Shown piece by piece: positions 21,868-32,130 of a DNA stretch of 64,000 nucleotides. The notes under the pieces were generated by a model. The model did no database searches and was not told the DNA's origin. It was given only the letters and a program-made list of their open reading frames with translations. The number at the start of each line of letters is the position of its first letter. Position 1 is the first letter of the stretch. The stretch is from Lotus japonicus (Eukaryota > Streptophyta > Magnoliopsida > Fabales > Fabaceae): positions 20,998,369-21,062,368 of the forward strand of contig NC_080044.1 in assembly GCF_012489685.1 (NCBI RefSeq). The letters are read 5' to 3'. Made by a program: the position numbers and the translations under genes.

Positions 21868-23412
21868 ATGTCTAGTGAGGACTGGGATCTCTTTGCCATT
21901 GTTCGTAGCGGCAAAGATGTCACATTTGTTGCTTCAAACACCAATAGAGAAATTTCACCCAACACAGTCACAAATTCCATATCCCCTCAGGAAACCACAA
22001 CCTTTTTTCCAATTAGACAAGAAAATGACTCATCCTCTTTTTATGATATTGTGCAACCTAGAACCAATGGGATCCAAGAGCTACGCCAAGCGCTAATGAA
22101 TTTCATTAACCCCACCACCACTACTACGACCACCACAATCTTTAACACTAACGGTAATGTCATTCTCAATCCTAACTCTACCTTATCTAACCTTACAGGA
22201 ATCTATGGACAACAACAGATACAGCAAGGCCTCCATCATCCTGTGGCTCTACCCACTCATGTTCCCCAAACAAGTCCTATTGCTCAGCCAAACATCCAAC
22301 ACCAAGTACCCCAAACCAATTATGTGGCTTCGTCAAAGACCAATATCCAAGAACCCAAACCAAGGTAAAATATTAATATTTTACATATTTAAAATCGATC
22401 ATTAATCAATCTCATTACAAAAAAAAAAAACTGAATTTTTTTACAACCATAATGTCCTATGGCATTAATGAGAAGATACATTGTACATTTACTTTATCTA
22501 GGTTAACAGAACAGATGAAAACAGTTCGGCATGTGACCGCTGACAAAATAACAGCTGATATGTGGGAATGGAGAAAATATGGACAAAAACCCATCAAAGG
22601 TTCTCCGTATCCAAGGTACACATACGTTATTGAAACTTTAACACATTTAAATATGAAGATGCAGCTGAGTAGTAATACTTGAGAAAGTTGTCATTTGTTT
22701 CAGGAGTTATTACAAATGCAACAACATGAAAAAATGTGACGCGAAAAAGCAAGTAGAACGAAGCAGAACAGACCCGAGCATGTTTATTGTGACATACATC
22801 GGAGATCACGATCATGAGAAACCGCTTCTTCGGAACATGCTTTGCAAAACCTCAAGGGTCAAGCCATTAATGACCCATTTACCTAACACCTCGCAAACCA
22901 AGGCACCCACCAACACTGGGAGCGTTAGTCTATCGGGTATTCCTCCCATGCTGGTGTCAGATCTGCTAGAGAATGGTGACAAAACAGTTAACCATAGCGA
23001 ACTTGAAGGCCCTGACATGGAAATAGAACCTAAATCAGTCTCCGATGATGATGATGACATTCTAATACCCATATCAGATCTGCTGGAGAATGGTGACAAA
23101 ATGGTTAACCATGGAGAAGCCGAAGGCCCTAACTCGGAAATAGAAGCTAAATCAGTCTCCGACGATGGTGATGACACTCTAGTACCCATATCATATCTGC
23201 TGGAGGACGATGACAAAATGGTTAACCATGGGGAACCCGAAGGCCCTGACCTGGAAATAGGACCTAAATCACTCTCCGATGAGGATGATGACATACTAAT
23301 ACCTAACTTTGCTGCCATGTCAAACATCTTCGAAATGGGATATCAATCTTTTGATGGTGGAGTCACTCACATGGGCGAGTCAGATCCTAATTGCACGCGG
23401 TGGTTGATCTAA
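21868..23412 (+). CDS. WRKY: Group IIe WRKY transcription factor (WRKY22/27/29-like), right copy
   Basis: Predicted nuclear W-box-binding regulator; relatives act in defence signalling and senescence. Exon 1 21868-22364, exon 2 22502-22615, exon 3 22704-23412; introns are GT-AG and phase 2; the 1320-nt CDS encodes 439 aa. The start is chosen at [14 protein letters not shown]. The middle of exon 1 is rich in Asn/Thr/Gln with a run of eight Thr. [16 protein letters not shown] begins at residue 189; the zinc ligands are C209, C215, H239 and H241 (C-X5-C-X23-H-X-H). Residues 288-404 are three acidic 39-residue repeats, followed by [15 protein letters not shown], which resembles the usual IIe C-terminal segment. 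No frame defects. Retained introns and promoter mean it reached the cassette as genomic DNA, not as a retrocopy. It is flanked by a MITE upstream and the cassette LTR downstream, both in the same repeat unit. Confidence 0.92.
22954..23304 (+). repeat. Three tandem 117-bp (39-codon) acidic repeats in WRKY exon 3
   Basis: Units 22954-23070, 23071-23187 and 23188-23304, each exactly 117 bp and in frame. Shared protein landmarks per unit are S-x-LLE, DK-x-V-x-H, EGP, KS-x-SD and a D-rich run ending LIP or LVP. Units differ from each other enough to be old, yet are kept in both full gene copies. Confidence 0.9.
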
Positions 23413-24000
23413 ACCATTGGAAGTTTTGGATTTTTCTGCTTTTAGGGAGAGAGTCACCTTAGAGGGTAAAGTAATTCATCAAAGCCATTGGTTACGATGA
23501 CTTACTTTTCTTTCTAAAGTGTGTCATTCACATTAGAGAAGTCAAATATATTCATCTTCTTAATTTCAATAGTTTATTTCTTAAATTATATAGTGTTGTT
23601 ATTTTGGCAGAGTGTCCATCAAATTCCATATATTATGCCCAAGATGTCTAGGATTATAGAGTTATCCAAGTTCTTCCTATAAGTGTATTTTCAATTATTT
23701 ATTTATGTATTATGAATACATAAATAAATTGTGTTTTCTTTAATTGTGTTTTTAATCTCTTTTTTTAGCAATGGATGTGATCAAGTTGTGATCACTAACA
23801 ATGTTTCATCCTCGCTCTTCATTTCTAGAGTACAAAATCAAGATTTTCCTTTGAGCATTTCGCTACAAGCTCTTGAGTGGGCCATCAAACACTTGTTGGA
23901 CAAGCAAATTATAGCACAAAACCCTAAATATTTTTTATTTTATTTTGTAGAAGCGTGTCTTTTGTTTTAATCTGGAATATTTTTAATTATATTTAAGCCA
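23413..24000. other. 3' flank of right WRKY gene
   Basis: AT-rich, including a near-palindromic ATTTATTTATGTATT..AATACATAAATAAAT at about 23696-23729. The 79-codon unrecognised frame (23731-23970, plus) is the same as in the left copies. Probably 3' UTR and spacer. Confidence 0.4.
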
Positions 24001-24371
24001 CACAAATTCATTTTCAACATTTTAATATGATTCTTTCAAAAAACAAATATTTTGAAGTCAACATGGTGATGGACGAGATTTTGGTGCCATGGGAGAGTGG
24101 TCGCCGAAATTTCAAAGAGAAAAGATATGGTGGAGATCTTGTTTTGATTGTTGCACCTATTTAGGAGGAAGATTGGGCTTTTAAAAGGAAAGATGGAGTT
24201 AAGCACAATAAAAGGAATTTATTTGTTTTAAAATTAAATGATTATTCATTTTTTTATTTCAAAAGATGAAGCTTTAATTTTATTTTTCAAATATTAAGAG
24301 ATGTTATTAGGATTTATTGTGATTGAGAGAAAGTTTTGCAAAACCCTAAACCTAGTACTGGTGGCCGCGGC

Positions 24372-24378
24372 TATATAA
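24372..24378 (+). promoter_or_regulatory. TATA box of cassette LTR
   Basis: CGGCTATATAAGGAG is a strong plant TATA context. It is followed within 100-200 bp by a purine/pyrimidine-rich leader and a consensus splice donor. It is conserved in all three LTR copies that include this part. Confidence 0.6.
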
Positions 24379-25830
24379 GGAGAAAAAGGGGAGAATTTTC
24401 TTTTCTTTTCTAGTCAAGAGAGTTGAAATAGAAAGGCACACAAACCCTCTTCATTCACGTAAAAATTTTCATTAGAGAAAACAAGGGTTTCGTGAGAGAG
24501 AAAGAGAGAGAGAGTCGTGAGAGAGAGAGAGGGAGAGAGAGAGAGAGAGCAAGGCAAGGAAGAAGAAGAGGCTTGTGAGAAATCAAGGCAAGGAGAGGAG
24601 GCTGTGATCCATCTTCATCAATCATCTACTCTTCTTCTCAATCTCTAGCCAAGGTGAGGGCATCTTCGGCCTGGGTAGAGTCTAGGCTTGTTGATGCATG
24701 ATTTGAGTTATATGCATGTAAGGTGTGCTTGTGATGATGCTATGTTGCCTCTCTAACATGTGAAATCCTTGGATGATGATTAGAGCCTTCTCGAACATGT
24801 TACTAGGTTAAAGATTCTGTTTTTGGTTCTTTAAAAGATTTGATGCCATGAAGTATATGAATCTTTATGCGATAGCATGCTAAACTTGATGATTTTCATT
24901 GATACCATGGGCTAGCCATATGACAAGTGTGTAGAATAAGTTATGAGGTGTTGAATACGATACAAAAGTTGCAGGATTTTGTACATGTTGTATGAAGATG
25001 CATGATGACAAGTCTTATTGTTGCCCTTGTTGTTGTATGGCCGAAACCCTAATTGCCTTAGGGTTAGGTGTGCTTGATTTTCTTGTCTATTGATATAAGT
25101 TGGAGCAAGTTGCTGGATTTTTATTGCATGTAATGTGAAGAAACATGATGACATGAATTATTTGATGAATTGGTGAGGTTGGCCGAAACCCTAATGCTCT
25201 CTAGGGTTTAGGCGTATAATTTTGCTGATGTGATGAGAGTTGCTTGATAGATTTTCTGCTCTTGCGAGGATGGGAGTAAAACCCTAAACCTCTAGATGAT
25301 ATGCTATGCATGATGTCCCATTGATTACTTCAAGGTTACAATATTGTAATTGTTGTTAAAATATTAGTAACAATAATAGAGATGAGAACTTCGCTTGCAA
25401 GTAGTGAAACAATATGGTTATATTGCTAGGGTATAGGCTATGGACCATGAGAACGATGGTGCCGTTTGAGACAAACGGTGTGCTTGTGCGCGAGGGAGTT
25501 TTGTGGATTGACTGTGTTGGTCTCCACGTGATAACCATGATTTAGTCATGGGATAAGGATTGACTGTGTTGGTCTCCTTGAGAATTGTGGATCGACTGTG
25601 TTGGTCCCCAAGTGATTGTTTATCTGCTGATGATCGAGATTGGATCCAAGGTGAAGTGGTGGTTGTGTGATTGAGAGGACGTTAGTCTAACTGAACTTAG
25701 GGTTGCTAACTCTAGTGATGAGGAAATGAGACCGATGTTATTCGTATGGTTATTGTGCATGTTCTATTTGTGATTGATGTATAGAAGCTGACCCTCTACT
25801 ATTTGTTATGTGTTTGTTCTGGGGGGGCAG

Positions 25831-26109
25831 ATGACCTTGGTGAGGAATGCGGGGCATTCGTGGGAGCTGACACTCCATGATGAGCAAGACGATGGGGCTT
25901 GGGTGACCGACGCGCACCAGGTTCGCATAATTTACGTTGGCGGTGTTACCCTTCGAAGCTACGATGGACAGGGAAGATGGCTTGAAACTAACATGCTGAA
26001 TGGAAGAGTGCAACTACCATTCGCTCCTTATCGATTTCAAGTACCTTTGGATGTGGAATCGGAGCAATCTTCCAACCTGGAATCTGAGCCGAAGTCGGAT
26101 CCGTCATAA
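25831..26109 (+). pseudogene. LTR-embedded ORF, copy with premature stop
   Basis: Starts MTLVRNAGHSW like 10824-11270, but a change to TCATAAG at about 26105 introduces a stop after ESEPKSDPS. The downstream acidic part remains recognisable to about 26430. Confidence 0.6.
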
Positions 26110-26764
26110 GGCATGTCAGAAGCTAAGAATGAACCTCTAGTGGACTCAGAACAGGTGCCGGAGACAGTGGTGAAAGAGGAAGGACTACCACATCTGCAAG
26201 GAGAACTTTGGAACAAGGTGGATCCATCCAACGACGAACAGAGAGCCAGGAGTTTTGCTATGTTGGTAAGACACTAGTTCTTCTCGAGAGAGGGTGGGAT
26301 CTACCGAGGGCTGAGGAACTCTATGCTGGAGAAGTTCACAAACGAACCGATACCGGAGGATGACACTACTTCCGAGGAAGAGGAAGAAGACGAAGAGGAA
26401 GAAGAGGAAGAGGAAAAAAACAAAGAATAAGGTTTGGGATGAGAGTTATCTATTTCTGTTAGGTTGAGAATTCGAGTTTCGGGCACTGAACATTTTATAT
26501 TTCCCTTAGTTTTGACTAATCGAGGTTTTGATGTCCTTTTACTTTAGTTCAGACCTATGTTCCATACTTTATTTCAGATGTTTTATTTAAAGGATTTTGC
26601 GATCGTCTATTCATGAGCGTTTTGTGAAGATTAATGTTTAAGATTTTTCGTAAAAGGAACGTTTGTCATTAATTCAAGATTTATAATAGAACCGACGAAA
26701 ATTCTTTGCGAAAATTGTATTATTTTGGTTACTGTGTGACACTCGAGAACTCAGGGCGTTACCA

Positions 26765-27222
26765 TTGCTCTATCCAAGAACATAGAGATGAGGTACGGTA
26801 CCTTGAGTGAAAGGATCGTGATGTGAGAATCTAGAGAGAGTAAGATCATAACCGCTTAGAGATAGAAAGTAACTGAATTTAAATCTTGTTATTTCTCAAA
26901 TAAGCTAAGAGTCCCTTACAATTGGTATCCGTTCCCTATTTATAGATTTGGGGCTGGGCTTGGCGCCCCTAACTTCTCTTAATGGGCCAGTTGGGCCTCC
27001 CGGAAGAAGGCCCAATTTCCTGGCTTGCGCGTCGCCCCCGGCTAGCGTCCTTAGGCGAGGGACCCTGGGGTCTCGCCCAGTCCACAAGACACCGAGCTCG
27101 AAGCATGAGAGCTGAGTCTGTCTTCAAGAAGAAGCCTGAGGTGACGATCATGAGAAAACTAGCTAATGCCAAAGCCTAATGACTCAAAACAATTGCCAAC
27201 ATGGCTTGATAACTAAAGCCTA
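26765..27222 (-). mobile_element. Small Tat-like LTR (third copy)
   Basis: Near-identical to 16108-16565, in the same orientation relative to the cassette. Confidence 0.45.
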
Positions 27223-27834
27223 AGACTAATTTTTTGATTTCCCTAGCGAGTTCATTCGATCCCACGAGTCCACAAGTGAGCTTGTGGCGACAGCCGACGA
27301 TGACGCTTGGCTTTCTTGCCCAGTTGCAGTCGCGCGTGTGTCATGAATCACGGTGGCTCGACACGCATTGGGCCTATGCCACGTGGCAGCAGAGGTCTGC
27401 AGAATCCCAACTTCCTTCCTTGAAACGTCCCCTCAAATCCCCACAAAGTCTGCCAGTTTGAATTTGAACCAATTAGCTTCAATTGTTGCAATTTCCATTT
27501 ATTGCGCCATTCCCACTCCCCGAAATCCCGCAACTACAATCATTTCTCCGTCCTTATGGTGCACGATTTTCCACCTTCCCTCCACGTTTCTCAACAACTG
27601 CCCACAACATCCCCTCACACGTTTCCCCTTGATCACCATCTTCCTCCTATAAAGTCGTTGTTCCCCCCACCCCTTACTCCTTTCACAACCTCAACTCCTA
27701 GCCACCCTTTTTACGTGCGAAACCCCTTCAACAGACCATTGCCTCAGTCCTCAAAGCGCCCCACGTGCCGCCCTTCCTTCCGGTGAGTCTTTACAACTTC
27801 AAAGTAGTTTTTATTTCCTGTGCCCTTTCCTTTA
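27223..27834 (+). promoter_or_regulatory. Promoter region of PF04195-like gene (third copy)
   Basis: TATA-like CCTATAAAGTCG near 27647 and a G-box GCCACGTGGC near 27379, matching 16566-17177. Confidence 0.45.
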
Positions 27835-28791
27835 ATGGCATCAAGACGCCGAACCAAGAACTCCAACCGCAATGTCACCGTTGCCACCCCCTTATGGTAC
27901 GTTCCCCCTGTCGACCCTCCCCCCTGGGGGAGTTCCGCTCGATCAAAAAGACATTGTCGCTTTCCGAGCTAGGTCTTCGGAATCCTTGCCAGTTTATGCG
28001 GTAAGGGGCCTCCCGGCTGGGACAATCCCTAACCAACCGTCAAGTTTAGAGCAGTGGTCGTCCATTTGCAAACTTTCCTCGGAGTCTGGTGGGTTTTGTC
28101 ATGAGAAACCTCTTGAAAATATTATGTACTATGGCGGTTGCTCAGCCTCTGAGCGCCCTTGGCTCCACCTCCCTTACCACCTCGTGAGTAACCCCCACTT
28201 CTTCTACGTGTACGAGTACATGTTCACAAGTTTGGGAATCAGGTTTCCCCTCTCTCCCTTTGTTTGCTCCATGCTGCGCAATATCAACGTCGCTCCGTGT
28301 CAGCTTCACCCTAACAGCTGGGCTTTCCTGCAATGCTTCGAAATCCTCTGCGACGCAATCCAGCAAGAGCCTGAGCCCTCTCACTTCTTTACTTCTATGG
28401 GGTGTCCGCCCTGAGTCTCCCTGGAAGCTAGACCCAACCGCCATCGCTTCAACCCCTTTTGGTCCACGATCACCACCGACCTCGCCCGAAGGTATCTCAC
28501 GAATACCCCGAGATTTTTACCTTGGGGGACGGTACCGCCCGATTTCCCTTCTACTGGACCCAAGAAGCGTCCCCGGTAGTCGACCCACCTGAGGATTCTC
28601 TAACCCCTGAGGACAAAGTCGTTATCAGCTTCCTGGCTAAACTCCCGGTCTTAGACTGTGCTCGCGTGATCGGTAAAGCCAAAATTTCATCAACTCCCGC
28701 TTACTTAGGTTTTCTTGCCCCTTCCCTGCTTTGTCCCTTATCCCTTGTTTATTTTATACTTCTTATCCCCTGCTGACTCTTCTTTGTCTCC
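27835..28791 (+). pseudogene. PF04195-like gene, 5' part, truncated by LTR junction
   Basis: Same start MASRRRTKNSN and PF04195-like domain as at 17178. CAG is retained where the right copy has TAG. Defects: a frame change in the C-run before GGVPLDQKD and a deletion of about 22 bp near 28412. The sequence stops inside the candidate intron at 28791, where Tekay LTR sequence begins abruptly. Confidence 0.7.
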
Positions 28792-30136
28792 TAGCTAATT
28801 TTCACTTTTAGGCACGATGGCAGTTAATTCCAAAAATCTTCAGAGAAATGTTAGAATTTCTCTTCTTCCATATATCACAATCGTGTCGAGGCGAAACTCT
28901 AGGATCTACGAACGTCCGATTCCAATCATCGGAAGTTTGCCGAAACCGAATCCCTGGTATTTCAAAACCCTAGAATTTCTCGACAATGAAGACTTTATCT
29001 ATTCAGAGCTTCAAATCATCGGAAGTTTGCCGAAACTGAATATTCTACACGCGTACACCCATTTCTCTTGATGATTTCAATCTTTCTTCCGAAGGAAGTT
29101 TTCTATTCCGACATTCGAGGCAAAAAGCAACTTATCGGGTAAAATAGTTTTACACCGACTTTGCACCGACTTTGCATTAGTTGCCAAAAATACAAGGAGA
29201 CATCTTCTTAGCTTAGGAATTCCTTTGCCAAAACCTATCTTAGAATTCATGGAGAATGATGCCGGAAAAATCAGATTCGCGAAACTTTCATTTTCCCGCG
29301 AATTTCCACCTTCTATATATAGCAAAGAAAGGAAGAAAAAACCAAAAAAACTACCCATTTTCCCCACCCAAACCCGCGGCCAAGAAGGAGAAGAAGGAGG
29401 AAGAGATTTTCTTCATCGTTTGCTTGATCGTCGATCAATCAGTTGCTGCTTCAAGGTTTCGAGGTATAGTCGCTAATCCTTACCTCCGATCGTTTTTTCC
29501 ATAGCTTTTCTGTAGAGTTTTCTGAGTGGATAGTTTATGGGTTTTTGCAAAACTATCCTGAATCTTTCATTTCTGATTCTAAACCTCTTCTATATGTGCC
29601 CAAGATCACTTCTGCCGGATTAGATTTTCCGTTATGTCGCCGGAATTCCGTCGGAATCAATTCTAGCCTAAAATACCCATTTATGTAGTTTTTGAGTAAA
29701 GTTCCAACCTTAGGGCTGAAAACTATCGCCTTAGCTTAGTGCTAGTAGGATTAGTTGTCATAAACGTCGTTGGTGACGTCCCTGCAAAATTTTATTTTTG
29801 GGATTTCAGTTTTGAAAATCCTAAGTTAAAAATCATGACCAAAATACCCCTGCGACAGTTTTTGATCCGATAATTTTTCCGAGTTCAGAATACCCTTAGT
29901 TACGGCTTATGAAAGCATAGGAACCAAGTTTGATCGACGAAAAATCGAACCCTACAATTACCTATAGTGGCCGAGAGCTATAAGGGGGGAGGAGGAAATT
30001 TCCTTTTCCGAAAACTTGTCCTTTCGCGCTAGTTTATCGTACCTTAGAGTATAGATTACTTCGAGTAACCTTAGTATGTATCGATAGCTTAGTTTCCGAT
30101 AGATTCTGATAGTATTTCTGTGATTTTGTTTTAAAG

Positions 30137-30214
30137 GAACTTTCGAGGAATTTCCTGAGGAACAACACTTTGAGTACGAGGAAGCGCTTGACGATCATAC
30201 TGGAGAACCTTCAG
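30137..30214 (+). other. 78-bp internal exon in LTR 1 leader
   Basis: Flanked by TTTTAAAG (acceptor) and CAG|GTGAGG (donor). One frame reads FEEFPEEQ. The diverged LTR at 60858-60935 has an exon of exactly the same length with FEEFPEDQ and mostly third-position differences. The equivalent in LTR 2 is 38848-38925. Confidence 0.55.
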
Positions 30215-30856
30215 GTGAGGGCTTCTCACTGAATCTCTAGTTAATGCTTAGGGTCGATGTTTCGACATTGTTTACTGTTTATGCACTGGGATTGTGTGTG
30301 ATTGGAAAATGTTTTCTGAGGCTTCGGCTGACAATGTAGATGATGCATCTACTGAATGTTTTTGATGAGTGAATGACATGCTAAGTGCTAATTGGGTAAT
30401 TTAGGATGTGTGGTGCATGCCTTATATGCTAGGTGCTATGTGGTTATTGCTTAAGATATTGACATATGACATGTTGATTGATTATGATGAGTTAATTCTG
30501 CTTTTGCACTATAATCTGAGTTTCTGAATGGTGAGAATAGTGGGCAGGTCATGCCGATTTTATTTTGAGAGTTTTGAGGAAGTTTGATAGGACGAACGAG
30601 GTTCGGGCCTTGATTTTGTTTAGTGGATCGAGACATCCTCTGGAAGCGACTTGGGATTGGGAGATCCTGCAAATGTATAAGACTTGCGATAAGACAAAAT
30701 GGAATCTATTTTATAAAGAAAACTCATAAGACCTTAAATAACCTCTAAATCTTTAAGTAATGATAACAACCTCGAAGGAAGGCATTGGAAGTGAAATCTT
30801 AATTTTGGAAAACGAGGAGTGTCGTCGGATCCAAGTGTCGAGTTTGTTGTCGTTGT

Positions 30857-30974
30857 GCTGTTGGAGCAGCGTTTGATGTCGTGCTGTTGGAGCAGCGTTT
30901 ATTGTTGTGCCGTTGGAGCAGCGTGTGTTATTGTGCTGTTGGAGCAGCGTGTGTTGTGGTGCTGTTGGAGCAGC
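30857..30974 (+). repeat. Five-unit GCTGTTGGAGCAGC array in LTR 1
   Basis: Five degenerate units spaced about 25-28 bp; four read GCTGTTGGAGCAGC and one GCCGTTGGAGCAGC. Each unit can fold as a 5-bp stem (with one G-U pair) and a UGGA loop. Also present in the other LTRs at about 39568-39685, 48274-48393, 50231-50352 and 58939-59056. Confidence 0.75.
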
Positions 30975-31064
30975 TATGTGTCGTTATGAAGTGTGTCTTT
31001 TGGTCGCAGAATCGACTTTACCTTAGGGTTAGGGTAAGCTTTTAGAGACTTTAACTTCCCTAGA

Positions 31065-31081
31065 ACACGTGGCGACGTGTC
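31065..31081 (+). promoter_or_regulatory. Paired ABRE/G-box-like motif in LTR
   Basis: ACACGTGGCGACGTGTC holds two ACGT-core motifs of the ABRE/G-box type within 17 bp. It is conserved in all LTR copies of the array. It lies in the intron-like leader, downstream of the TATA box. Regulatory use is inference. Confidence 0.35.
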
Positions 31082-31651
31082 GAGTGAGGTCGGAGACGTT
31101 GTTTGACTAATCATTTTGCATACATGCAACATTAATGAGGTATTAACACAGGACGTACTCTGGACCTCGTCGGTTTCCAAAATGGTCATAAGACCCGGAA
31201 TGCCGTGAAAGAGCGTTTGTAGACGTCTCTTGTAGCAGACCGAAATGGCAGACCTACGGGTTTACTGCTGATCTGACTACCCTGTGGGAGTAAGAGACAT
31301 CACGGGCCGAAATGGCACCACCGTGGCTGGTGAAGGGCTGATCCGATGATGTCCATCCGTTCCGGATTGCATATTGGTTGACTGGGTTAACCTGCATACA
31401 TATCACGCAACATGCATACTGACTTAGTTGATGAGTGTGGTCGCTATTTGATAAACTTACTTGGAACATGCTAATTGTTATTATTGTCGTTATGATTTTG
31501 TGGAACATGCAACCCTAGGAATGATATCTCTAGTTATAAGCCTAAGTGGCTATCTATTATTTGTACCTATTGGGTTTATTATCTACATAGTTCTTTAGAG
31601 TTGACCCTCGCGTCTTCTGTGTGTGTTTTGGCGGACAACGCCTTTTGTCAG

Positions 31652-32130
31652 ATGAATATTGCGGATTGGTACACCATGGTCCACCCTTCGGGGGGATTAG
31701 GTATGAGATGATCGATCAAGACGACCCCGGGTCGTGGGTGGTTGACCCCGCGAGCCATCGAGCGACGTATTCGGGGCGTATCATGGAGGATCACGTGGAT
31801 AGCGGAGGACTTCTGAGGTCAGGAGTGTTGAGGCGATGCTCTATCAGCTTCAACTTGCCACCGGGCGTTCACTGCGGACCAGGACTTGGAGGACCACCAC
31901 CACCACCATTGTCTTCAGACGAGGAGGATCCCTCAGAGGAGATTCCAGTGGGAGTGCCTTCGGCAGGGTCTAGTGCACCCACCGTGGCGATCATCGATGA
32001 TCAGGGTTCGGGCCCTAAGCCCGTGAGTCCAGCATCGGAGCGCACTGCGGTTGCGAGGGGAGGACGGATAGGGACAGTAGACTTGGTCGTTCTGGATTCT
32101 GATTCAGACGACGATCATGCTAGCACATAG
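31652..32130 (+). pseudogene. LTR-embedded ORF in LTR 1 (1-base shorter G run)
   Basis: Same ORF as 40357-40836, but the run after CCCTTC has six Gs, so the frame from the acceptor ATG ends early, while the upstream exon frame (SDEYCGLVHHGPPFGG) runs into the downstream part and stays open to 32130. Whether this is a real deletion or a base-call error cannot be told here. Confidence 0.5.

Larger units (their letters stand above)
14486..25653 (-). repeat. Right arm of large inverted repeat
   Basis: Mirror of 824-11957. It contains the tail of one cassette (14486-14995) and one complete cassette. The tail is more diverged from 25141-25650 (roughly a dozen differences in ~500 bp by eye) than the two WRKY genes are from each other. 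Confidence 0.8.
24001..26764 (+). mobile_element. Cassette LTR, complete copy (right array)
   Basis: TATATAA at 24372-24378, a GA-rich leader, a donor AAG|GTGAGGG near 24652, an intron-like part of about 1.18 kb, CAG|ATG at 25828-25833, an ORF with an acidic tail, and an end GGCGTTACCA at 26764. The end resembles the Tekay LTR terminus. The same sequence borders the WRKY/PF04195 segment on both sides, so the repeat unit reads LTR - PF04195 gene - WRKY - LTR. The 5' limit is approximate, and no PBS or PPT was recognised. Confidence 0.6.

Noticed and set aside
21868..23412. WRKY gene as a retrotransposed (processed) copy
   Set aside because: Both introns with proper splice sites, the TATA promoter and the 5' UTR are present, and no poly-A tract follows; it was copied as DNA.
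31024..31035. Telomere-like TTAGGGTTAGGG
   Set aside because: Only two units, and plant telomeres are usually TTTAGGG; most likely a small LTR duplication.
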